Shown piece after piece: positions 23,732 to 31,892 of a stretch of 64,000 bases of DNA. Made by a program: the position numbers and the translations under genes. Source of the DNA: Sphingomonas kyeonggiensis (GTDB taxonomy: Bacteria; Pseudomonadota; Alphaproteobacteria; Sphingomonadales; Sphingomonadaceae); contig NZ_JACHLN010000002.1 of assembly GCF_014204495.1 (NCBI RefSeq), forward strand, positions 248,001 to 312,000. The letters are read 5' to 3'. The notes under the pieces are model-generated. The model made no database searches and was not told the origin of the DNA. It saw only the letters and a program-made list of their open reading frames with translations. Numbering within the stretch: the first letter of the stretch is position 1; each line of letters opens with the position of its first letter.

Positions 23732-25429
23732 GTGTTGGATCGGCGGCAGGTGTTGATGGCCGGGGGCGGGGTGGCGCTGGGGGCTTGGTTCCCGGCCTGG
23801 GCGCAGTCCAATACGGCGGGGGCACTGCCCGAGGTCTCCGGCGAGGACCTGCATCTGCGCATCGCCCATCAGATGCTGAAGGTCGATGGCCGCGAGAGCC
23901 ATGCGATCGGGATCAACGGCACCGTGCCGGGTCCGCTGCTGCGGCTGCGCGAGGGGCAGAATCTGCGCGTGCATGTCGAGAATGCGCTCGACGAGGACAG
24001 CTCGATCCATTGGCACGGGCTGCTGCTGCCCTTCCAGATGGACGGTGTGCCGGGGATTTCCTTTCCCGGGATCAAGCCGCGGTCGAGCTTCACCTATGAG
24101 TTCCCGATCGTGCAGGCGGGGACCTATTGGTATCACAGCCATTCGGGGCTGCAGGAACAGGTCGGGCTGTTCGGGCCGATCGTGATCGAGCCGCGCGACG
24201 CCGATCCGGTGCGCTTCGATCGCGAGCATGTCGTGATGCTGTCCGACCATAGTCCGCTGCATCCGCATGCGATCTTCCGCAAGCTCAAGCAGCAGCCGGG
24301 CTATTTCAACCGGCAGAAACAGACGCTCACCAGCGCCGGGGGGCAGACGGCGAAGGACCGGCTCGACTGGGGCGGGATGCGGATGGACCCGACCGACATC
24401 TCCGACGTGACCGGATCGACCTATAGTTACCTGGTCAACGGGCATGGGCCGAAGGACAATTGGACGGCGCTGTTCCGCCCCGGCGAGCGGGTGCGGCTGC
24501 GGATCATCAATGCCTCGGCGATGACGATCTTCAACGTGCGCATCCCGGGGCTGAAGCTGACGATCGTGGCGGCGGACGGGATGAACGTGCGGCCGGTGAC
24601 GGTGGACGAGTTCCAGATCACCGTGGCCGAGACCTATGATGTGATCGTCGAGCCCGAGGACCGGGCGTACACGCTGGTTTCCGAGGCGGTCGATCGCTCG
24701 GGCATGGGCCGGGCGACGCTGGCGCCGCGCGCCGGGATGGTCGCCGAAGTGCCGGCGCTGCGGGCGCGGCCGATCGCGACGATGAAGGACATGGGGATGG
24801 ACATGTCCGGCATGGACCACGGCGCGATGGGCGGCATGGCCGACATGCCGGGCATGGATCACGGGTCGATGCGCATGAAGATGCGCGATCCGGCCAATGC
24901 GCCGCAGGTGGTGATGGGGCCGGGCGTGCAGACGATCGCGCCGATGCCGGTCGACCGCACCGGCGAGCCGGGGCAGGGGCTGGGCGATGTCGGGCACAAG
25001 GTGCTGACCTATCGCGATCTGGTGGCGCTCGAGCGCAATCCCGATGTGCGGGCGCCGGGGCGCGAGATGGAGGTGCACCTGACCGGCAATATGGAGCGCT
25101 TCATGTGGGCGTTCGACGGGGTGAAATTCTCCGACGCGAAGGTGCCGCTGGCGTTCGAGACCGGCGAGCGCGTGCGGGTGACGCTGATCAACGACACAAT
25201 GATGGCGCATCCGATCCATCTGCACGGCCATTTCTTCGAGCTGGTGACCGGGCATGGCGACCATGCGCCGCGCAAACACACGGTCAATGTCGCGCCGGGG
25301 GGCAAGGTGAGCTGGGACGTCACCGCCGAGCCGGGCGACTGGGCGTTCCACTGCCATCTGCTCTACCACATGCATGCCGGGATGATGCAGACCGTCCAGG
25401 TCCGCCCGCTTGCCGGAGATGCGGCATGA
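23732..25429 (+). CDS. pcoA: multicopper oxidase of the CopA/PcoA copper-resistance type
   Basis: This 565-residue periplasmic oxidase probably converts Cu(I) to less toxic Cu(II). The N-terminus DRRQVLMAGGGVALGAW is a twin-arginine signal. All four copper-site motifs are present: IHWHGLL, WYHSHSGLQ, HPIHLHGHFF and HCHLLYHMHAGMM. A Met-rich insert (about 350-385, MKDMGMDMSGMDHGAMGGM onward) should bind Cu(I). The GTG start at 23732 is preferred because AGGAG (23721-23725) sits six bases upstream and the Tat motif follows at once. Its stop overlaps the pcoB start (ATGA). A predicted ECF promoter lies upstream. Confidence 0.93.
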   Translation: MLDRRQVLMAGGGVALGAWFPAWAQSNTAGALPEVSGEDLHLRIAHQMLKVDGRESHAIGINGTVPGPLLRLREGQNLRVHVENALDEDSSIHWHGLLLPFQMDGVPGISFPGIKPRSSFTYEFPIVQAGTYWYHSHSGLQEQVGLFGPIVIEPRDADPVRFDREHVVMLSDHSPLHPHAIFRKLKQQPGYFNRQKQTLTSAGGQTAKDRLDWGGMRMDPTDISDVTGSTYSYLVNGHGPKDNWTALFRPGERVRLRIINASAMTIFNVRIPGLKLTIVAADGMNVRPVTVDEFQITVAETYDVIVEPEDRAYTLVSEAVDRSGMGRATLAPRAGMVAEVPALRARPIATMKDMGMDMSGMDHGAMGGMADMPGMDHGSMRMKMRDPANAPQVVMGPGVQTIAPMPVDRTGEPGQGLGDVGHKVLTYRDLVALERNPDVRAPGREMEVHLTGNMERFMWAFDGVKFSDAKVPLAFETGERVRVTLINDTMMAHPIHLHGHFFELVTGHGDHAPRKHTVNVAPGGKVSWDVTAEPGDWAFHCHLLYHMHAGMMQTVQVRPLAGDAA

Positions 25430-26364
25430 AGGCGCGGTGGCTGAGCGGCGCGGCGGCGCTGGTGCTGGCGGTGCCGGCGATGGCGCAGGACCATTCGGGG
25501 CATGCCGGGCATGACATGTCGGCGATGCCGATGCCGGCGCCTTCTCCCACGCCTGTGCCGGCCGATCCGCATGCCGGGCACGACATGGCGGGCGCGGGGG
25601 AGAAGTCCGGGACCGACCTGCCGGCGGGCAATGCGACCGCGCCGGCGCCGGTGCCGGGCCGCGCGGCGGATCGCTTCTGGGGGGCGGAGGCGATGGCCGA
25701 TGCCCAGCGCGCGGTGCGGATGGAACATGGCGGGATGGCGCTGAGCAAGGTGATGCTCGATCTGGCCGAGGTGCAGCTGCGCAGCGGCGAGACCGGCTAT
25801 CGCTGGCAGGGCGAGGGCTGGTGGGGCGGCGACATCCACCGGCTGTGGATCAAGTCGCAGGGCGAGGGCGTGTTCCGCAAGGGGATCGATAGTGCCGAGG
25901 TGCAGGCGCTCTATGGCCGGGCGATCGATCCCTACTGGAACCTGCAGGCCGGCGTGCGGCAGGATCTCGGGCGCGGGCCGCGGCGGACCTGGGCGGTGCT
26001 CGCTGTCGAGGGACTGGCGCCCTATTGGTTCGACCTCGAAGGATCGGTGTTCCTCTCCGGCAAGGGCGATGTGCGCGCGCGGATCGAGGGGAGCTATGAC
26101 CAGCGGATCACCCAGAGCCTGATCCTCCAGCCGCGCGCGGAGCTCAACCTGTCGGCGCAGGACATGCCCGCGAACGGCGTGGGCGCGGGGCTGTCGAGCG
26201 CCGAGCTGGGGCTGCGGCTGCGCTACGAGCGGGTGCGCGAGTTCGCACCTTATGTGGGCGTGAGCTGGGAGCGGAGCTTCGGGCGGACCGCCGACTATGC
26301 GCGGGCGCGCGGCGACGGCACGGGCGGGGTGAGCTTCGTGGCCGGGGTGCGGGCCTGGTTCTGA
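25426..26364 (+). CDS. pcoB: CopB/PcoB outer-membrane copper-resistance protein
   Basis: This 312-residue outer-membrane protein has a signal peptide (ending about AMA-QD) and a His/Met-rich segment (DHSGHAGHDMSAMPM, then DPHAGHDM). A C-terminal beta-barrel of the CopB family runs from about residue 80 (RFWGAEAMADAQRAVRMEHGG) to the terminal aromatic WF. The barrel motif RLWIKSQGEG and the segment APYWFDLEGSVFLSGKGD are typical. It is translationally coupled to pcoA. It probably sequesters or exports copper at the outer membrane. Confidence 0.92.
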   Translation: MKARWLSGAAALVLAVPAMAQDHSGHAGHDMSAMPMPAPSPTPVPADPHAGHDMAGAGEKSGTDLPAGNATAPAPVPGRAADRFWGAEAMADAQRAVRMEHGGMALSKVMLDLAEVQLRSGETGYRWQGEGWWGGDIHRLWIKSQGEGVFRKGIDSAEVQALYGRAIDPYWNLQAGVRQDLGRGPRRTWAVLAVEGLAPYWFDLEGSVFLSGKGDVRARIEGSYDQRITQSLILQPRAELNLSAQDMPANGVGAGLSSAELGLRLRYERVREFAPYVGVSWERSFGRTADYARARGDGTGGVSFVAGVRAWF

Positions 26365-26514
26365 GGAGGCCCGGCGCACCCAAATACCGGCTTGTGGGAT
26401 TTTTGTGCGTTTAATGCCCGATTGTCACAAAATATCCACGCAGCGCGCCTAGTGCCCCGGCTGCGGCACGGTAACCCGCCGGTCGCAGCAATTTCGATCA
26501 CCATTGGGGGTCCC

Positions 26515-29500
26515 ATGCTCGCCCATACGCGACTTTCGTCGCGCGCAGTCCTGCGCGCGCTGTTGATGCTCAGCACCACGGCTCCGGCCGTGATCCTCGC
26601 CGCTCCCTCCGCCCATGCGCAGGACTATACCAACATCGCCGCATCGGGCCGGGTGACGGCCGAGGACGGCACGCCGCTGGCCGGCGCCGAAGTGAAGATC
26701 ACCTCGTCGGACAAGGGCGTGAGCCGCACGGTCACCACCGACAGCGCGGGTGCCTATACTTTCCCGCAGCTCACCCCGGGCAACTATGACTTCACCGTCA
26801 CCGCCCAGGGCTATGCGACCTATACCGAGAGCGCGATCGCGCTGACCCGCGAGACCGGCGGCGCCAACAGCTTCCGCCTTGCCCCCGCTGCCCAAGACGG
26901 CAACGAGATCGTGGTCAACGGTTCGCGCCAGCGCACCGCCGACTTCCAGGACACCACCGTCGGCGCGACGATCAACCTCGCCTCGCTCACCCAGCGCGTG
27001 CCGATCGGCCGCTCGCTGCGCGACGTGATGCTGCTGACCCCCGGCACGGTGCAGGGCAGCTCGCCCTCGAACGGCGGCTTCGCCAACCAGGTCTCGATCG
27101 CCGGCGCGGCGTTCACCGAGAATGCCTTCTTCATCAACGGCCTGAACGTCACCGACTTCGTCTCGGGCGGCCAGCCGACCGAAGTGCCGTTCGACTTCTA
27201 CGAGACCGTCGAAGTGAAGACCGGCGGCGCCCCGGCCGAGTTCGGCCGCGCGACCGGCGGCTATGTCGTCGCCACCACCAAGTCGGGCTCGAACCAGTAT
27301 CATGCCAGCGTGACCGGCATCTGGGAGCCGAACGACCTGCGCAGCACCTCGCCCTCGACCCGCACCACCGATTATCGCCATGCGACGGCGAGCCGGCAGG
27401 AGCTGATCTTCCAGGCGAGCGGCCCGATCATCAAGGATCACCTGTTCGTCTACGGCCTCTACAATTTCCGCAACATCCGCTCGATGACCCCGTCGGCGAA
27501 CCAGAACAACGCGACCAGCGTGGTCAACACCAGCCCGTTCTGGGGCGGCAAGGTCGACGCGTACATCACCGGCGACCACCACCTCGAATTCACCTATTTC
27601 GACACCACCAACGACACCCGCAACCGCAGCCAGAACTGGGATCGCACCAATTTCACGCTGGGTGGAAAGACCGGCGGCACCGATGCCCGCTCGGGCGGCG
27701 CCAACTATGTCGGCCGCTACACCGGCACGATCACGCCCTGGCTGACCGTTTCGGGCGCCTACGGCGTCAACAAGCTGCGCTCGGGCAACGTCCCGCTCGA
27801 CATCACCAACCCGCAGGTGACCGACTACCGGACCGATCCGGCCGGCATCCAGATCGGCGCCAACAAGGTGACCGACGCCTACAGCAAGACCGACAATGAG
27901 CGCGAATTCTATCGCGGCGATGTCGACCTGCAGTTCCACCTGCTCGGCAGCCACCATGTCCGCATCGGCTATGACCATGAGAAGGACACGCAGGAACAGA
28001 CCTTCGAGACGATCGGCGGCGGCGCGTACAAGATCTACACCGTCACCGCGGAATCGGCGGCGCGCATCGGCCAGGCGGTCGGCACGCAATATTACACCAC
28101 CCGCGTCTATGCGCAGAACGGCACCGCGCACGTGCGCAACGAAGCCTTCTACATCCAGGACCAGTGGTCGCTGTTCGACAACCGGCTGCGGCTCGACCTC
28201 GGCCTGCGCAACGACCGCTTCAGCAACCAGGGCGTGAACGGCAAGTCGTTCTTCGAATCGGGCAACCTCTGGGCACCGCGCGTCGGCGCCTCGTTCGATC
28301 CGCTGGGCGACGGGCGCACCAAGATCTTCGGATCCTATGCGCAGTACTACCTGCCGATGGCCGGCGACCTCAATCTGAACGTCGCGGGCAGCCTGATCAC
28401 CTATACCCGCTACAATTTGTTCACCGGCACCAGCGGCGCGGGCAACGTGCCCAATGCGGGTGCGGCGATCCTGACGGTGGCCAACACCACTGCCTGCCCG
28501 GACACCAAGGTGAAGAATTGCGAAGTCTCGGCCGACGGTTCGGCGTTCAACCCCTCGGGCGCGATCGCCAGCAACATCAAGCCGCAGTCGGACAATGAGT
28601 TCATCTTCGGCGCCGAGCACCAGTTCGCCGACCATGTCCGCATCGGTGCCTATTTCACCCATCGCCGGCTCAAGGACGTGATCGAGGATATCTCGGTCGA
28701 CATCGGCGCCCGCGCCTATTGCATGACCAAGGGCTTCACCGCGGCGCAGTGCCAGGCGTCGTTCCCGGGCGGCCGCCAGTTCGTTATCGCCAATCCGGGT
28801 CGCGACGTGACCGTGCAGCTCGCTTCGCTGCCCGACGGCTCGACCCCGGTGGTAACGCTGAAGGCATCGGACCTCGGCTATCCCAAGCCGAGCCGCAACT
28901 ATGACGCGGTGACGCTCACCTTCGATCGCACCTTCGACCAGAAGTGGAGCCTCTCGGCCTCGTACACGCTCGCGTTCAACAAGGGTAATTACGAGGGCGG
29001 TGTCCGCTCGGAGAACGGCCAGCTCGCGATCAACCGCACCGCGGACTTCGACTCGCCGGGCTTCGTCAACGGCGCCTATGGCTATCTGCCCAGCGACCGC
29101 CGGCACAACTTCAAGGCCTATGGCAGCTACCGGTTGAACGACATGCTCGACGTGGGCGCCAATGCCGTGGTCCAGTCGCCGCAGCATTACAGCTGCATCG
29201 GCGCGGTGCCGCTGAGCGTCGACGCCTATGCCAACACCTATCGCGGCTACGGCTATTACTGCCAGGGCAAGCTGATCCCGCGCGGTACGGCGTTCAACGG
29301 CGACTGGCGCACCCAGATCGACGTCAGCGCGTCGCTCCGCCTGCCGCTGCCGTACAGCGTGGATGCGTCGATCCGCGTCGACATCTTCAACCTGCTGAAC
29401 AGCAAGTCGGTGACGTCGTACAACAATTTCGGCGAGCAGGGGGATGGCTCGACCAACCCCGATTACCGTTCGCCGGTGAACTACCAGGCGCCGCGCTCGA

Positions 29501-29529
29501 TGCGGCTGACCGCCCGCCTCGGCTTCTGA
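26515..29529 (+). CDS. Oar-like TonB-dependent receptor with carboxypeptidase-regulatory domain
   Basis: This 1,004-residue outer-membrane receptor has a signal peptide (ending about AHAQ), then a CarboxypepD_reg beta-sandwich (about 45-125, GRVTAEDGTPLAGAEVKITSSD). A plug domain (RSLRDVMLLTPGTVQGSS to FYETVEVKTGGAPAEFGRATGG) and a large barrel ending RLTARLGF follow. This is the Oar/SusC-like organisation used for bulky or proteinaceous substrates. The ATG at 26515 precedes the signal peptide. It has its own upstream region with a weak Pho-box-like sequence (26422-26439) and is followed by a hairpin and a DeoR gene. The substrate is unknown. Confidence 0.88.
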   Translation: MLAHTRLSSRAVLRALLMLSTTAPAVILAAPSAHAQDYTNIAASGRVTAEDGTPLAGAEVKITSSDKGVSRTVTTDSAGAYTFPQLTPGNYDFTVTAQGYATYTESAIALTRETGGANSFRLAPAAQDGNEIVVNGSRQRTADFQDTTVGATINLASLTQRVPIGRSLRDVMLLTPGTVQGSSPSNGGFANQVSIAGAAFTENAFFINGLNVTDFVSGGQPTEVPFDFYETVEVKTGGAPAEFGRATGGYVVATTKSGSNQYHASVTGIWEPNDLRSTSPSTRTTDYRHATASRQELIFQASGPIIKDHLFVYGLYNFRNIRSMTPSANQNNATSVVNTSPFWGGKVDAYITGDHHLEFTYFDTTNDTRNRSQNWDRTNFTLGGKTGGTDARSGGANYVGRYTGTITPWLTVSGAYGVNKLRSGNVPLDITNPQVTDYRTDPAGIQIGANKVTDAYSKTDNEREFYRGDVDLQFHLLGSHHVRIGYDHEKDTQEQTFETIGGGAYKIYTVTAESAARIGQAVGTQYYTTRVYAQNGTAHVRNEAFYIQDQWSLFDNRLRLDLGLRNDRFSNQGVNGKSFFESGNLWAPRVGASFDPLGDGRTKIFGSYAQYYLPMAGDLNLNVAGSLITYTRYNLFTGTSGAGNVPNAGAAILTVANTTACPDTKVKNCEVSADGSAFNPSGAIASNIKPQSDNEFIFGAEHQFADHVRIGAYFTHRRLKDVIEDISVDIGARAYCMTKGFTAAQCQASFPGGRQFVIANPGRDVTVQLASLPDGSTPVVTLKASDLGYPKPSRNYDAVTLTFDRTFDQKWSLSASYTLAFNKGNYEGGVRSENGQLAINRTADFDSPGFVNGAYGYLPSDRRHNFKAYGSYRLNDMLDVGANAVVQSPQHYSCIGAVPLSVDAYANTYRGYGYYCQGKLIPRGTAFNGDWRTQIDVSASLRLPLPYSVDASIRVDIFNLLNSKSVTSYNNFGEQGDGSTNPDYRSPVNYQAPRSMRLTARLGF

Positions 29530-29538
29530 GGCGCGCAG

Positions 29539-29567
29539 GCCGGGGCCGGTTTCGTGCCGGCCCCGGC
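29539..29567 (+). terminator. hairpin after the Oar-like receptor
   Basis: GCCGGGGCCGG (29539-29549) pairs perfectly with 29557-29567 around a 7-base loop, ten bases after the receptor stop. There is no long T-tract, so it may be a weak intrinsic terminator or a 3' stabiliser. Confidence 0.6.
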
Positions 29568-29629
29568 ATTCCTGCTTGCAAATTACCGGGTGCCCAGCAT
29601 GTCTCTCCGCGCAACCAGCGGAGACAGCG

Positions 29630-30397
29630 ATGGAGGGAGCGATAGAGAAGAGGTCACAGCGCCAGCGCGAGATCATCTCGCGGCTGCGCAGCGGACGAAC
29701 GCTGTCGGTGACGGCGCTGGCGACGGATCTCGCGGTTTCGGACGAGACGATCCGCCGCGAGCTGCGTGCGCTCGAGGATCAGGGCGTCATCATCCGCGAA
29801 CATGGCGGCGCGCGCATCGCCGCGCCGGTGCTCGAAGGGCCGCTCCACCAGCGGATGGAGGAGAATGCCGATGCCAAGCAGCGCATCGCGGCGGTCGCGG
29901 CGGAGTTCGTGCCCGATGGCGGGATCGTGTTCATCGATTCCGGCACGACGAGCTGCTTCATCGCGCGCCAGCTGGTCGAGCGGCGCTCGCTGACGGTCAT
30001 CACCAATTCGCTGCGCGTGGCGAACGACCTGGGCGGGATCAACAACAACCGGCTGTTCCTGGCCGGGGGGCAGATGGACTATGACTATCGCGCCTTCTCC
30101 GATCACAGTGCGCAGGACTATGTGCGCGGCTTCTCGCCACATCTCTCGATCCTGTCGGTCGGCGGGATCAGCATCGAGCGCGGGCTGATGGACTTCCATC
30201 CGGGCGAGGCAGAGATGAGCCGGATCGCCTATGCTACCTCGAAGCGCGTGCTGCTGGCGGCGGATTCGTCGAAGTTCGGGCGCTATGCGCTGGTGCAGAC
30301 GGCGGCGCTGACCGATGTCGACATCCTGGTGACCGACCAGCCGCTCGACAGCGACTATGCCAAGGCCTTCGCGCATGCCGAGGTGGTGATCGCCTGA
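29630..30397 (+). CDS. DeoR/GlpR-family transcriptional regulator
   Basis: This 255-residue repressor has an N-terminal helix-turn-helix (RQREIISRLRSGRTLSVTALATDLAVSDETIRRELRALEDQGVIIREHGGAR). Its C-terminal DeoR sensor domain binds phosphorylated metabolites (SGTTSCFIARQL, then TNSLRVAND, LLAADSSKFGR). The ATG at 29630 follows GGAG with six bases of spacing; an earlier in-frame codon lacks these features. It lies 100 bases after the receptor gene. Its last 43 bases overlap the 3' end of the convergent transporter gene. The ligand is not predictable; sugar phosphates or glycerol-3-phosphate are usual for this family. Confidence 0.9.
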   Translation: MEGAIEKRSQRQREIISRLRSGRTLSVTALATDLAVSDETIRRELRALEDQGVIIREHGGARIAAPVLEGPLHQRMEENADAKQRIAAVAAEFVPDGGIVFIDSGTTSCFIARQLVERRSLTVITNSLRVANDLGGINNNRLFLAGGQMDYDYRAFSDHSAQDYVRGFSPHLSILSVGGISIERGLMDFHPGEAEMSRIAYATSKRVLLAADSSKFGRYALVQTAALTDVDILVTDQPLDSDYAKAFAHAEVVIA

Positions 30398-31710
30398 CGC
30401 GCGCGGACGGCGCGCAGCAGCGGCAGGCCGGCGGCGAGCATGAGCAGCGCCCCGGCCGCCGCGACGCCGGCATGGAGCAGCCAGAACTGGCCGGCCGGCA
30501 TCCGCTCGTAGAACACGCCGCTGAACCCCACCCACAGGCTGGCGAAGAAGCCGTGGAGGTAGAAGAGCCCCATCCATAGCCCGACCAGCCGGCCTGGCGC
30601 GATCCCAGCGATCAGGCTGAGGCCCGAGGGCCAGATCAGCACGATCGCCATGTCGATCAGCAGCAGATAGGCGAGCGCCCAGGCCAAAGGCAGCGCGCCG
30701 CTGGTGAGCGTGGTGCCGAGCGCGAGGACGAGATAGCCCGCCGCGCAGAACAGGCAGCCGATGAGGATCTGGGTGGCGGCGCTGATCGTGATGCCGCGGC
30801 GTTCGAGCGCGCGCATCGCCAGTTGTGAGACCGCGATCAGCACGAGGGTGAAGGCGCCGTCGAGCGACAGGAACCAGGCGACCGGCATGGCCCAGTTGCC
30901 GAGCCTGAGGTCGAGATGCGCGCGGGACCAGACCAGGAAGATGTTGCTGAGCTGCTCATAGGCCGAATAGCAGAGATAGATCGCGGCGAGGGCGACGATC
31001 AGCAGCGCGGTGGCGGCGAGCGGGCTGGTGTTTGCGCTGGTGGCGGCATGGGCCTTGCTGCGCGCGGGCTCGGTGCCGTTGCGGGCGTAGAAGACCAGGC
31101 CGACCAGCAGCGCCAGTGCCGCCGCGCCGATCGCATAGGCTGGGCCGGCAAGGGCGGCGAGCGTGCCGCAGACCAGCGGCCCGCAGATGATCCCGGCGTT
31201 GAGGAAGCCGAGATAGAGCGCATAGCCGCGGCGGCGCTGGGCCTCGTCCTCGAACAACAGGCCGACCTGGGCGGAGAGGTTGCCCTTGAGCAGACCGGTG
31301 CCGATCGCGAAGGGGACCAGGCCGATCAGGAAGCTCTGGTTGCTCAGCATCAGCATCAGCCCGAGCAGCATCAGCGCGCCGCCGCTTGCCACCATGCGGC
31401 GGCGGCCGCCGACCAGGTCGCCGACCAGTCCGCCGAGCGGGATCGAGAGATAAATCAGCGCATTGGCATAGCCATAGAGCTGGGAGGCGAGCCCGGTGGT
31501 CGAGACCGGGCCGAACAGCGCGGTGCTGGCGTCGCGGACCGCGGCTGCGCCGAGGATGCGGGAGAGGTCGCCGGCGAGGACGTGATCGACCAGGATCAGC
31601 ACGAGCAGCGACTTCATGCCGGACATGGCGAAGCGCTCCCAGAACTCCATCGCCGCGAGGACGAGGAAGCGGGGGCTCAGCAGTTTGTCCGTTGCAGCGC
31701 CCGATTCCAT
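30355..31710 (-). CDS. POT/PTR-type proton-dependent oligopeptide transporter
   Basis: This 451-residue membrane protein has about 12-14 helices. The N-terminal EFWERFAMSGMKSLLVLIL matches the POT-family ExxERF-type motif of TM1, which couples protons to peptide uptake. The loop GGLVGDLVGGRRRMVASGG is the MFS motif A. In TM4, GTGLLKGNLSAQVGLLFEDEAQRRRGYALYLGFLNAG resembles the PTR signature. Substrates are probably di- or tripeptides. It is convergent with the DeoR gene and overlaps it by 43 bases. The POT assignment is good; the exact subfamily is uncertain. Confidence 0.8.
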   Translation of the reverse strand: MESGAATDKLLSPRFLVLAAMEFWERFAMSGMKSLLVLILVDHVLAGDLSRILGAAAVRDASTALFGPVSTTGLASQLYGYANALIYLSIPLGGLVGDLVGGRRRMVASGGALMLLGLMLMLSNQSFLIGLVPFAIGTGLLKGNLSAQVGLLFEDEAQRRRGYALYLGFLNAGIICGPLVCGTLAALAGPAYAIGAAALALLVGLVFYARNGTEPARSKAHAATSANTSPLAATALLIVALAAIYLCYSAYEQLSNIFLVWSRAHLDLRLGNWAMPVAWFLSLDGAFTLVLIAVSQLAMRALERRGITISAATQILIGCLFCAAGYLVLALGTTLTSGALPLAWALAYLLLIDMAIVLIWPSGLSLIAGIAPGRLVGLWMGLFYLHGFFASLWVGFSGVFYERMPAGQFWLLHAGVAAAGALLMLAAGLPLLRAVRARQAITTSACAKALA

Positions 31711-31801
31711 TGCGTCCGCCTTTGTCCGGCGGTGCTGCTAGGGGCGGTTCGCAACAGGGTTATGACAGTGGGCGATCGTGGAGGGGCTGCCGCGTGTACT
31801 A

Positions 31802-31885
31802 GCTGTTCCCCGGCGGACGCCGGGGCCCAGGGTAACAGGCGGGACGGCAGAGAAACCCTGGGCCCCGGCTTTCGCCGGGGAACTG
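31802..31885. repeat. intergenic palindromic element, CCCCGGCGAAAG type (short core)
   Basis: Inverted arms occupy about 31802-31832 and 31857-31885 around a 24-base core. The left arm reads CGGCGGACGCCGG where other copies have CGGCGAAAGCCGG. It ends eight bases before the stop codon of the phospholipase gene, between that gene's 3' end and the transporter promoter region. Confidence 0.82.
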
Positions 31886-31892
31886 AAGGGTA

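Noticed and set aside
26449..29676. Open frame of over 1,000 codons opposite the Oar-like receptor
   Set aside because: It is antisense to a real receptor, with no start signal and no domain similarity.
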